A stretch of DNA of 64,000 bases from Actinia tenebrosa (lineage: Eukaryota > Cnidaria > Anthozoa > Actiniaria > Actiniidae), in the NCBI RefSeq assembly GCF_009602425.1, contig NW_022261893.1:133032-197031 (forward strand). Reading direction: 5' to 3'. Position numbers and translations under genes: made by a program. The notes beneath the pieces were generated by a model. The model made no database searches. It was not told the DNA's origin and saw nothing but the letters and a program-made list of their open reading frames with translations. The first letter of the stretch is position 1. Every line of letters begins with the position of its first letter. Shown one piece after another: positions 22,914-34,700 of the stretch.

Positions 22914-24190
22914 CAGCCATTGTCGATATTCCTAATGCAGCAACAAGAGTTATAGCAATGTTCTTTCCCTTGATTAAAAAAAAACAATATTAGACATCAA
23001 GTCTCAATATGTTACATGAACGATATTATCTTGAATATGCTGTAGCTGCAATTATCAATGTAATATATCTATATATACATGCTGCTGCATCATTATAGCA
23101 TACCTAGAAATCCAAAGCCAATAGAGGCTTTGCACCATCATGTGACCAGCATAACAGGAGGCGCAACAATAGAGTATTTTTCCCCTGTGAAACTGAATTC
23201 TTTCTCGTGTAAATCGAATGATACCAGATTCCATTGTTCCTGCCTCCTGTCATCGCTGCCATCACATGATGGTGCAAAGCCTCTATAAATGGAATTGCAC
23301 TGTGAAATGAAGCTAAACAGAACAAATAATAATTGGTACATGGGTCAATCTGTTGTCAATCTACAGGAGGATCAATGGATGCCCTATTGTAGTGAGCATG
23401 CCACTAAGCACAGCATGAGTGAAAAACGTCTGTGCATGCTCTGAATCCATATGCAAATTAGTCAAAACATATGTAAATTTGACTTTCAAACATGCCTGAT
23501 AAATTTGACTTTACAAAATGCCAAAACTTAGTGTTCATGCTTGAAACTTAAGGCTAATTTTTTCATATTCGTGTTTTTTAATACAGTATCTTGGTCTAAC
23601 AAAAGTATACTCATGATGTTTTTCGCATTCTTGGAGAAAACAACAGTTATTTTCTCACTCAAATTCTTAGAAAACGTGCTAAAATGCACGTATGTGCAAA
23701 CATTTTTCTCTAGTCTCACTAAACACTGCTTGTATAACTTAAAGCACCTTCACTGGTCTTGGCAGTCTAGAGGCCCATAATTTAAAGGTCTAATAATGTG
23801 CAGAATCATTATCGATCATGATGAAGTAGGTTTTGGTAACCATCAATCAAGGCATTTCAATGATATTCCATATTGATATTCCATAGTGCCTAGGGACATG
23901 CTTTTGAAAACTTTTTTTTTCCAAAACATTTGTCTACTTTTTATATATCTACCAAAACCCTTTGTCACAAAGTATAGGATTCTGCACATGCTAAGTGCCA
24001 TAGTAGTAAAGTATGGACATTTAAAGTATGAATAGAAATAAAGTTTGATGATTAAATATATAATTAAAGAATTAGAAAGATTGGCTTACCATTGTCTTGG
24101 TGTTGTTTCAAAGCTTCTTGAAGAAAACTTCTTTCTTTGGTAGTCAACGAAGAGACAAAGGAATCCACCTCTGAAACATTACAAATCTTC
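22914..24190 (-). pseudogene. Partial TMEM65 copy, broken
   Basis: A second copy of internal TMEM65 exons. The exon encoding GKNIAITLVAALGISTMAG is intact at 22968-22914. The preceding exon (FHSAIPFI...GFGFL) is at about 23312-23098 but is split by the inverted-repeat element at 23122-23285, and its splice donor (gtaag in the parent) is changed. The SFLQEALKQHQD exon is at about 24187-24088, without the parent's upstream acceptor. I find no copy of the EEVPTAPTVAQLRLG exon or of the three 3' exons. It is a truncated duplication, not a working gene. The TPR-CHAT gene lies between the two copies. Confidence 0.85.
23122..23285. mobile_element. MITE, GGTTTTGCACCATC family, copy 2, inside a duplicated exon
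   Basis: The ends tagaggctttgcaccatca and tgatggtgcaaagcctcta are inverted repeats. The parent exon at 14.82 kb reads ccaataaatgg without an insert; here ccaa and taaatgg are separated by the element. The comparison fixes both ends and shows that insertion came after the TMEM65 duplication. The insertion site is at or next to TA. Confidence 0.88.
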
Positions 24191-24640
24191 ACGATTCCTG
24201 ATCATTTGCCACTCATGTATAACTGTCTAATAACTTGATGTTTTGAAGTGGAGAACTAAAATGAAATATCCAGGGATATTCTACTATATCCACTGGGTTC
24301 AAGTAAACAATACCACAGGAATCACAAACTTCAAGATCAAAACATGGTGAGGCTTCACTTGATGCATTTCCTGTCTGGTGCATAATATCAATTTGCCTAT
24401 ACAATATTCTTTCTGTATCAAGAACATTGTGGTCAGTGTTTGGCCATTATTTGGAGCAGAAAATGAGATTTCAGCAATACCTCTTTTTGAAACCGGCACA
24501 GGTATAATAGCTTGTCCACATGTTGAGGTGGTTGGATGAGATGGATGTATTTTTGCAGAAACAGATCCCACACAGATTTTGTGCTTCTTTGTCTGAGGTC
24601 CTCAGCACATTTAAAATTAAACACATACTTCAGTATAGCC
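24191..24640. other. Upstream part of the TMEM65 duplication
   Basis: Matches 15708-16160 with substitutions and gaps, including ggtcagtgtttggccatta. Similarity fades near 24640, which I take as the right border of the duplicated block. Confidence 0.5.
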
Positions 24641-24812
24641 TCTGTCTCACTGCAGACCCAAAATCATGTTCTTTTAAATTTTNAATTGGACACAACTGAC
24701 ATCATTGGCACTTTCCTTCTTCAAAATACAAACAAACATTTAATATTTAAGTGAAGTATCATATATAATTTAGTTTCCTGAGTGCTGCTAGCCATCAGTT
24801 TTTGAACAGATC

Positions 24813-26385
24813 TTATAAAACTAATTGCAATCCTCCATCAATCACAAGAACCTGAGAAAAGAAATCAAGTTACATAAAGATTTCAAACTTAAAACAAAAT
24901 ACAAAATGAAAATATGACAGACCCCTGGGAGAAAAATAGCTAGGGGTAATTTGTTACTAAAGCAATAAATTAGAAGCTGAAAAAGAAAACCATCAGAGGG
25001 GAGGGATAGGGGGCTATGGTCCCATTTTTTGGTCAATGTTACGTTATTGAGATTTACTTCGGGTATAAAAATCCAATATCAACAGCATTATAAGGTTAAC
25101 CCATCATACTCCTTCCCTGTCCCTACCTAGGACCATTATTTGACCTCATTGATAGTAAAAAAATGTCCTAATTTCCATTCACCCCAGCATGAAATTGTCT
25201 ACCCACCTGTCCTGTTATATATGATGACTGCACAAGAAAACAAACGCCATGAGCTATTTCTGTTGCCTTTCCAAATCTCTTCAATGGAACCAAAGACCTG
25301 TATGAAGCACCTTTATCAGATTCACTGTTGATAAGATCAGCAGTCATTTTTGATTCCACTAATCCTGGTGCTACAAGATTCACCTGGACTCCTTTTGATG
25401 CAACTTCTTTAGCAAGAGATGTTGTAAAACCTACCAATCCTGTATTTGTAATAAAAAAAAATAATTGAAAATTAAGGTCTATAGCATCCCAGGTAAATAA
25501 CTTGGCTGAACCAACTGAACCGTCTACTCCCCTCCCCCCCACCCCCCAAAAGACACTAAAGAATTCCTGCAACCTCTATATGTAGACTTGTCCTTTATTA
25601 GCACAAGTCTTCCCAGTTACATAACTTGCCCCTGCACCACTGGAATTTTCTCCCCTCCCTACTCCCCCCTCCCCCCCCNAAAAAAAACACTAAACAGAAT
25701 TCGTGGTTTCACCATTTTCCATGCATTGGTTCACTGGTCAAACACAAGGCATTCAGTCGAGGTTGCAAGGTCAAATTTGAATAATCCTTTGAAAGTACCT
25801 TGGCGCCTCGATTGAGCGCTGTGTTTGGCCAGTGAACCAATGTATGGAAAATGGTGGATGAGCTCCAAAAGAGACTCCTTTGATACCTGATTTACTAGCA
25901 CTGTAAATGCTTTGCCCAGTGTTCCCTTTAAGACCAACAACACTTCCGATGTTAACAATAGATCCTTGTCTTCTTTTTATCATTGATTTTAGAACAGCCT
26001 TGCATGAGTACATCGATCCCAACAGGTTCGTAGAGACGATGTTGTCAATATCGTTTAATTTAGCTCTCAACAAAAGACCATCTTTGTTCACTCCTGCTGC
26101 ATTAACAAGTACATTTATATCCCCAGCTGTAGCTTCTATTTGCGAGATTGTTGCTTCAACAGAGCTGTAGTTTGTCACATCACAACTAAAACTGGCATGG
26201 TTTTGTCTCTGCGAAGTGTGGCATAACAATTGCACCGTTTCAAGCGCTTTTTTGCCGTCTCTTCCCACTGCAATGACTTTTCCTCCTCTTTTTGCTAGCT
26301 CTTTGCAGATGGCTTTTCCTATTCCCGAAGAACCACCAAAAACTACGCAGACTTTTTTATTTATTCCTCTACAAGCTCCATTCAT
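24813..26385 (-). CDS. CBR4: Carbonyl reductase family member 4 (3-oxoacyl-ACP reductase subunit)
   Basis: CBR4 is a short-chain dehydrogenase; with HSD17B8 it forms the 3-oxoacyl-ACP reductase of mitochondrial fatty-acid synthesis. Exons on the minus strand are 26385-25887, 25439-25207 and 24851-24813, giving 257 codons including the stop. Visible motifs are the NADP-binding GGSSGIG near residue 17, the NAAG turn, the catalytic Ser in SIVNIGSVVGLKG, and Tyr/Lys in IYSASKSG. The C-terminal exon encodes VLVIDGGLQLVL, as in vertebrate CBR4. A ten-residue extension precedes the Rossmann fold. Intron 1 carries an inverted-repeat element, and intron 1 also has C-rich simple sequence. Intact and probably functional. 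Confidence 0.94.
25711..25855. mobile_element. MITE in CBR4 intron 1
   Basis: The left arm starts accattttccatgcattggt and the right arm ends in its reverse complement (accaatgtatggaaaatggt). Pairing extends about 58 bases inward with some mismatches, through ttcactggtcaaacac and tcgaggt. Almost the whole 145-bp element is inverted repeat. Confidence 0.85.
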
Positions 26386-26837
26386 CCTTTCAAATGAAGA
26401 AATCTACCAGGCATACTAGACTGACAATGCATTATGGGTAATATTCTCTCGGAGAATTTCACTATCCCTTGCTTTTCCTCCCCAACTACCCGGAGTGAGG
26501 GGCGATTAGTAGGAGGTGGCGACAGGCAAAACACCGAGTCTAAAAGCACTTCTACAATTGCCCTATTTCACTATGACGTCACATCAAACAATCTATTGTT
26601 TAAACGCAAAGGGAGGGGGTCAAATCAACGCAAATTCACCAAAAATTGTTCTAAATTGTTCGTATCAATCCACGAAGAGAAGTAGAATAGCCAGCAAACG
26701 CTCAGAATATTTTTTAGTATATATTAACACGTATTACATCTGAAAACCAGGACATTTTAGATTAAACTGTTTCGCTAGGAGCAAATTTTGTTGAACTTTC
26801 TATTGGATTTGGCGATTCTATCCCCCACATAAACAAG

Positions 26838-27003
26838 CAGTGACGGGGTGCAGGGGGTGCGCGCCCCTCCCTGGTTCCACTTTGTGCCTCTACTTCGAAG
26901 ATAATCAATACTGTTTTTCCCTTTGATTCTAAGAGTGCACCCCTCCCTGGATTAACTTTGTGCGCGGCATCCCTCCCTGAACAAAATCCTGGATCTGCCC
27001 CTG
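26838..27003. mobile_element. MITE with CAG(T)GACGGGG / CCCCTG ends
   Basis: The left end cagtgacggggtgcaggggg and the right end, whose complement is caggggcagatccaggattt, form a degenerate inverted-repeat pair. The phrase cacccctccctgga and close variants recur inside. The caggggcggatccagg-type end is familiar from animal MITEs. No clean target duplication was found. Confidence 0.6.
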
Positions 27004-27671
27004 TTACTCATAACTGATATAAACAGAGAAAATATAGCAGTATAAAGAATAAAATACTGAGAAAGCGATCCAAGAGGAGTAATTTTCTGTTTAGTTTTCT
27101 TAATTTAGCCGGAGAAAACCTGTAGTTAGTAAAAAAAAAGCCCAGCTGAGAAAGGTTATCGCTTACATGGGTTGCATAACCATATAAATCACTCAAGCAT
27201 TTCTTTATATTTCATTTTCTATTTCAATAATAGAATATAGACACCGACTAGACTTTAGTTTCCTGTTTCATTGACCTGCACTTCCGACGTCATTTTGTAA
27301 CGGTCTACCCGCCAAATGTTTTGCCCAGTTTTGCAACGGCAGATTAAACAGATAACTTCGATCAATGTTGTACCTCATAGTCTTATTTCTGGAGTCGTGG
27401 TTCTGTTTACAATCAATTAACATAATATATAGTCTACAATGTTCATGGGCGGCACAGTATTGTGTCAAGTGGAGTCTTTGTTTCGATCTTGGAAGCGCTC
27501 TTGCGTGCGTGGTAGTGTGTTAACAAATATTATAANATCTAAAAATAAAGCTGTTGAAAATGGTTTTTGCTCCCGGAACTTCGACGTTCCCGAAGTTAAG
27601 TAAAAAACCATCCACTTAAAACCACGTCCGACTCATAAAGTACAAACTTCTGGCACTATAGTTTGGTATAT

Positions 27672-27852
27672 AGCTGTGGCGGATTTAGGGGGGGTTCATT
27701 GGGTGCAAATGAACCCCCCTCACCGGCTGGTACCTTGGATTTTTTATATATTTTTAAAATAGATAAATAAAAGTATGGTACTAACTCATGAGATTTAATA
27801 TGAGATGGGACTGGTGGATAGGTTATCCTTATCAGGAGCGCCCCTAGGCCAG
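27672..27852. mobile_element. Possible MITE with internal palindrome
   Basis: The left end gctgtggcggatttaggggg and the complement of the right end (ctggcctaggggcgctcctg) are similar. Inside the left end is a clear palindrome, gggggttcatt...aatgaaccccc (about 27686-27719). The borders are approximate. Confidence 0.45.
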
Positions 27853-27974
27853 TGATGTGCCTCATGGGAAAAATGATGATGCAAGAGAACGTTATTGTTG
27901 TGCCGAGATTTGCAAAATTGAACCTCCCCCTCTTAAAGTCCATGATCCCCCACTGTATAACTCTTTCTATTCTA

Positions 27975-28115
27975 CTCGTTACCAGTTTGGGCGTGGCACT
28001 TTGTACAAAGATGATTTACGTATTTGTTACGTCAAGGTCATTACATCTGTTATGAGCATAAAGGTCAGAGCCTTTTTAAATTTCTATTTTAAGTTTCCCC
28101 CCAAAGAAATGGAAA
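27975..28115. repeat. Dispersed repeat, copy 2
   Basis: Shares ordered blocks with 16255-16560 (accagtttgggcgt, ctgttatgagcat, caaagaaatggaaaacgg). No function or family is assigned. Confidence 0.45.
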
Positions 28116-28475
28116 ACGGTAAGGACTACTCGTAACTTTTAATTTCCGTTAGAGTTTCTATTAATGTATGTGTTATTTTATTTCATATTAATATTTTTAC
28201 TCGTTTTGAGGTCAAAAATGGAAATATCAGCCTTTTTAAAAATCCGAAGCATAATTTTTCTCAGTTTCAGACAGCAATAATTTTACGGTAATTTTTTATC
28301 GCTTACTAACTAATCTTCTCAGTTCCTATTTATCTTTTTTTTCCCCAAAGTATTACACAAAACTTTAAAACTTTAAAACTACCTGTGCATTCNATTGAAT
28401 AGTTTTGATTTATATATTTTGACAGCAACTGTACTTTCTAACTGGAGAGCTATCACCTTGAGAAAAATGTAAGAC

Positions 28476-28632
28476 CAGGGACGGCGGAACCAGGGGGGCT
28501 GGGGAGGCTTTAGCCCCCTCACTTTTTGTGAAATTTTAATACATCTTCACTAAACTCAGCCCCCCCCCCCAACCTTGCCATACAATGTTACTATTGAGCC
28601 CCCCCAATCAAAAAACTGCTCCGCCGTCCCTG
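28476..28632. mobile_element. MITE with CAGGGACGGCGGA ends and AAGAC duplication
   Basis: The ends cagggacggcggaaccaggg and the complement of gctccgccgtccctg are inverted repeats around a non-coding interior rich in gcccccc. The flanks are AAGAC at 28471-28475 and 28633-28637, a perfect five-base target duplication. Confidence 0.85.
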
Positions 28633-30616
28633 AAGACAACTTTTCATGTCATTCGGCATCCTCTTAGCTCTACCACTCTTTATTCGCTTTTTATTCATTT
28701 CTCAAAGACACCTATGGATGGCCATGCTTTTTTTAACGAAGGTNGTGTTTTCCTAATACTATGAAATCCTTCTAGTTCAACGAACCGTAAAACGTGTGGA
28801 AATAATGTTTTATTCCCAAAATACGAAATTAAAAAGTGGACAATTGTGTTATAAACTTAATAACAATATTTTCGAATAATAGTAACTGCTAATAATTCAA
28901 TAGCAATACCAGGCAACTGACATCACATATACAAACGATCCTGAATGATAATAAGACTCCTGAAATGAGAAAGATATAGGAGAGAGATATCCATCTTTTT
29001 AAAGCAGAGTCTGCGCTTTTTTTCTTTTTGTAATTCTACCTTCAAAAAACGACCCGATGAAAGTCGGCGCCGAAAATCGTATCAGAATTTATGGCTAGAT
29101 GACCAAGGCAAGCTTAAACCGTTGGTGCTCAAACTGCGGACTTCTTCGAATGGGTGCGAAATTTTAACTGTCATTACTAGTTTTGAAGATTTGTAGTTTC
29201 TTGAATATTTTACACTGACAAGAAGCAGTAAAAATAATAATTTATTCATAATAATATTTAATAAAAATTTACTTTTAGGCACTACCGAGTTGCTCGAAGC
29301 GGCAAATCGAAAAGGTTCCACACACAAACAAATCTAAACGAATATCAAAAACACACACACACTGAAAAACAAAGCAACAAAACAAAACAAAAAAACCTGG
29401 AAAAATGTCGTTTTCTGACAGGCTGAAATTTCCGACGAATTAACCGTTCTCATAATGACTGACGAGCGCACGAAAGAGGCCACCCAGTCATCCTGCACTC
29501 AAGGCTAAGCACGAGGCTGCTTATTCAAAACGAAGGTGGATACCGCAAATTCAGGTAAAAAAAAAAGGTTAATTTCTATAGTTTTCTTCCATGGACGCAT
29601 TTCAAGTGCTTTTAAATCTTTTATTGTGAGATAATGACCGGGTGATCTGGTTTTCGTGTACTTGTCAGCCATTATGAGAGTGGTGTATGGAGATGTGTAA
29701 CTAGGCTGTATACGCAACGGTGATGGTTCCATAATAATACACTAGTTCAGTTTCAAATTCTCATCTTTGTTAAGTTTATCCTTTTAGCGTTAAATGTTCA
29801 TGTTTTAAACAATGAATGTCTGTAGCACATAATGTACATATGCTAAAAGCCTGGACTAACGACTGGCTAAATGAGCCTGTAATCAAGGAAGACAGCGTTA
29901 TTCAATACATAGACAAAACATTTCATTCATGAGTTCCCAATGCCGTTTGCACAATAGCATCATATTATATCAGGATATTGAATCTATTTTCTTGTCTTGT
30001 CACGAACCACTGAATGTTATGTACATAGCCTCGCATTGAAACCTTTGTGCATGACAAGCTAACCATATTCTCACGAGGAAATCAAAAACTCAATAAGGAA
30101 AAGAAGTAGTCAGATAGTGGTATAGTTAAACCCGTACGCCATATCGCCGAAGTAGCCTATATCGATTAAAGCTAAGAATATAATCAACCTCCGTCAAAAC
30201 AGAGTTCAATATTTATAATTTCAGAGGAAGATACCATATACAAGAAAGCGAAAACAGGCTTCGAATTACATCGCGAAATCCACTTCAAAAACCAATGCAT
30301 TCTGCCCAGTAGTCCGTTTAATTTAAGTGGTATAGAATTGTCTTGTACCAGTTCGTCAATGGCCTTGTTTGGTATGCCTAGGTTATAATAATTCAGATTG
30401 CAAAAGATAGTATAAACGATGAAAGAGGAGATATAAAGAAAGGAGGGAAAAGAGAAGTAAAAGGAAAACAGACGAACGAAACTGTTTCCTCGTATTTAAT
30501 GTTTCAGAAAACGAAAAATAAGATTTACGGAAGAGGATAGGGCTGGAAAAGTTCCTTGCTAGAAAAACGTCACAAAAAATACAAACACATTGAGAATCGG
30601 GGGAATTTGCTGAAAT

Positions 30617-30642
30617 CCCCCCCCCCCCCCCCCCCCCCCCCC
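30617..30642. repeat. C homopolymer, 26 bases
   Basis: An uninterrupted run of C. A shorter C run follows near 30757-30768. Length calls in such runs are unreliable in draft sequence. Confidence 0.9.
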
Positions 30643-31574
30643 ACACCAGTGCGTTTGTATGAACTTTAACTCGTTAAATTTAACATTGATTATTAAATTA
30701 TTATACTGTGTAGCCTTGAGGTTATAACTATATTATAACTAACATACATCACATACCCCCCCCCCCCCTACACACACACACCCACCAAAAAAAGCTAAAA
30801 TATCTCCTACCACACCACCCCTGACTACTTTTCCAATGCTTTCTCTGATTTGATTGGTTCTTAGAAAAACCATTTAAGAGCCCGTACGTAGCCGTATGAA
30901 GTTTCCTCCTCGTTTACATTTCAATATCTATTATTTACAAGTTAAACATTACCACTCAGTGGATGACTTAGTTTTCATATGACGGCTTGGTAAAACGGCT
31001 GCCAGTAATTTCAGTGGCCTCTAGCTGAGTTTTAAAATCTAAAATATATCAGCTCTTTTATTTCCAAATGTGCTTTAATATATTAGAACTAAAGGTTTTT
31101 AAAAAAATCGATCTATAATATCTTGAGGGGATTTACAAAAGTAAGATAGTGAGTGTGTAACGATGTGAATGTTGTGTCTAGTGATGTTTATTATGACTTT
31201 TTATGATTATTATTATTCAATCAGTGTATTTTATCAGGTCGTTTTATGGTGGTTTTTTTTAAGGTAAAAAAACCCAAGAAGGATGAGGGAAAGGTACCGG
31301 TATTAAACCACCGTATATATATTTTTAATTGGCTCAGTTCTTATTTGAATTGGAAAAAGAAGTCGAAATGGATCTGCAGCAGATGAAAACTAGGAAGGAC
31401 GTAGAAGGAATAAAAAAATGGTAATCCCAAGAAAGAAAATTGACAACAACAACAACAACAAAATAAAATAAAAAATAAAAATAGAGAAAGAATTAAATAC
31501 ATAGAAATAGATAAAGAATGAATGCACGAATAAAAGAGAAACAAACAAACAAAAATAAATGAATGCGAGAGAAG

Positions 31575-31705
31575 NNNNNNNNNCAGCATATGAACGGAAA
31601 AAAAAGAAAGAATAAAAGAGAAAAGAAAAGAAAAGAAAAGAAAAAAAGAAGAAGAAGAAGGAAAAAAAAAATGAAAAAAAAAAAAAAAAAAGAAAGAAAG
31701 AAAGT
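31575..31705. repeat. Nine-base N run and A/G-rich simple sequence
   Basis: The N run (31575-31583) is an assembly ambiguity. It is followed by aaaag/aaag/gaa repeats and a poly(A) run. Open frames through it are not genes. Confidence 0.9.
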
Positions 31706-34700
31706 TGAATCGAAATATGCAGAATCTAAACATCTAACAGCTATCAATAATCATTAAAAGCTTTCAATAACAATTATGCAAATTAAAAGGACATACCTAG
31801 CAACAGACATAAAAGCCTACTTGAAAACTAGAAAAGAAATTATAGGATAACCTAAAATAACTGATCAATAAATTTATGTATCAATTCTGTGACTCTAAAC
31901 TTAAAATTCGTAAATGAAACGTTAAAATTGGTACAAATTAGTTATTATTTTAATGTAGATGAGAGTCATAAATATTTACATCGTTATTGTCGAAATATTA
32001 CTCTACTTGCTCGCATTTATTGTCAAGGAAGGATATATATTTTTATTGTGTCTATCATATTAGGATCTGCGATGGAAATTATAAAAGCTTTAGTATTTAC
32101 ATTTTGATAAATGTTTAAGACTTTAAATTTTTTATCTTGTTGTGGTAACAAAACGACCGGCAGACAATTGCTTGAGTTAAAAAAATGAAGATGGAGTTCT
32201 TTGTAAAAGCAGAAACTGCAAAGCGCTTTCAAAGAAAACAAAACACGCGTTCAACATGTGTGGGGGGAAATTCCCTTTTTTTTTTTTTTCGAAAAGATAA
32301 AATATTTAAGCCTTTTAAGCTCGATTCTCAACGGCAAATTTAAGTTCAAATCACCAATTTAATTGATTACAGTGTTGTAAAGGTAAAAGACAAACATTTC
32401 TGAAAAATGTATTTTATGAATACAAAAATTATGAGATAACATAGAAAGGGAATGGATTATGGTCATTTTCAATATGTTTGCAGCCGTTTGCGATGTTCCC
32501 TGATTCAGAAATGTCCAAAATATTCATATCAGTGGTTTTCAAAACGAAAATAACTGAAAATGGAATGACTTTTGTTTGCAACTGAGACTTTTTGAGCAAA
32601 AATGTTGGAAAATCTAAATTATTTTATTCTGATAGAAAAAAACACTATAGAATGAAGGAAACATTTACAAAGCCGAGATCTTACGGTACCAGCGCACAAC
32701 AATCATTATTCAAATGTACTAATACAGCAGAGATATTTTTGACATTATTGTTCACTGAAACCATTAAAAACCTTCATAAAATTCAATTATAAATCTTTTC
32801 CTTTTTATTTCGTACATTTTAGTAAAATTTTCTTTGCTGTAAATACAAAAATCATCATGTATATTTTTTGAAAATAAATCTTTACTATCTAAATTATTTT
32901 ACTGAGTCGTCAAGAGCGTAGTATGGTACTTTGTGGTGTCGTAAATATCTTTGTACTTATGTCTGAAACGTTTTTTCGCTTTCCCTCTTCTTTTGCTGTT
33001 TTACTCATGAGTTTTCCATTAAAGATTGAGTCGAAGAAAATTTTTCGGGCAATCAATAATAATTGGTGATGTGTTGATGGAAAGAAAACTCCAGTTAAAG
33101 CCGAATACTCATACCGCGCTTGGATGAATTCAATAATAACACTTTTAAAATCGTATATTTTCAGCAACGGGTTAGTTTTTAGCTAAAAATCAGTCATATA
33201 GCTATGAATTTTCAAGAAATATATCTACCGACTGATGATATTCAAGATAAATTGTCAAAAAAGCACCGCGACTGACCCGAATCACGCAAAAGCCACTTTA
33301 ATTTTTACTCAGCAGCCTTCTTATACAGCCCTGATTTTTAAGTTATTTTATACTTAAATAAGGGTTATAAAGGATGAAAAATATTCCTAGAACTTGCTTT
33401 TTTTAGTCATTGACTTCAGAATGCTCAAAACTTAGGAAAAAGGAAGAAAATACTTTAGTCTTTATTTTCTTCTGAAAGGGCACGATTATTTTTGTTGGTA
33501 GGTCATGTTTGGCAAAGAAACCGAGTTGTGGATATGCGTTTTTCTTTGGCAAACACAACAGTTTCTCGGCTATGGAGATCTGTGTTTGGTTTAATGATGA
33601 ATAGCAAGAAATATTGGATCATTTAAAGCCTGGTTTTTCAGTGATGTAAAATATCTCTCTTAATTTTCGAAAAGGGTGGCAATTTTGTTTTTATTACCAA
33701 ACCCTGTGGTTGTCGACTTAATCAAAACCATTAGGTCTTCGCTTTGTGACGTAGGCCTAGTATATTGAANGAACTTTCGAGTTTGCATTCTTTAACGAGT
33801 AATATAAGCGTCTTTATACGAATTAAAGCAACAAAAAATAAGTAAACAACTTGAATTGAATATTGGGGAAATCGAAAATGGCAATTTAGTATCCGAAAAA
33901 AGCTTTCTTCCGCGAAAAAATCTTGTTTCTTTCACTCTTAATTGAAAATTCTGGTCTTGCGGAAAAGATTCCGGTGGTTTTGCATAATAATAGATTTATC
34001 ACGTGGTTCAATTGTTCTTTGGCATGTGATTGGCAGTTTAGATAAACGGCAGGCGATCTTATTGTTTCTCAAATTCATTTCTGTAGGGAAGAGTGTTGAA
34101 GAAATCAGTTCTCGTCTGGTAAGGTTTTTGAAATCTTGTTTTGGAAAGGTTATCTAACTCAAATTTCAACCTAAATGACCCAAGAAGGTTGACTAGTACT
34201 TAAACGTCCTTTGTGTGACAAATTTTGCTAGATATTTGCGTTGTTCGGGTTATTTCAAAAGTGGGTTGTTTCAACTCAATCTACTCTGAGATGTAAAGCA
34301 ATGACTTAAAATTTGTCACTTTTATAGATGTTAAGACAGTCTTTTAAGGGACTTTCTCGCTAGATCAAAAATTCTTGGGTCGTTTATAGAATAATCACAT
34401 TCTTAATAATTCTATTAGGTAAAAAGGTAAGTAGAAATTTAACTAACTACAAAATAACACAGAAAATAAGAGCTACCACCANAGGAAAGAAGAAACACAG
34501 GCTTCATGCATGGAAGTGAGGTCAAGTATTTCTAAAAAAGCTCAAACCCAATCCGTTCTTCGTTTTACGTGAAAAGCCAACTACCACAAAATACTGGCAA
34601 AGACTTGAAAAGCTCTGGGGTTTTTCTCAATAGCGAAATATCGGCAACAGAGAGACTATTTCTTAAAAGGAAAGTCACATTACAATAAAACTGATTGATA

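Noticed and set aside
29505-29732. Minus-strand frame of 75 codons (MEPSPLRIQPSYTSPYTT...)
   Set aside because: No known relative, no convincing splice sites at either side and no neighbouring exon, so I cannot support it as a gene.
31341-31757. Phe-rich minus and Lys/Arg-rich plus frames
   Set aside because: They are products of the purine-rich tract and the N run.
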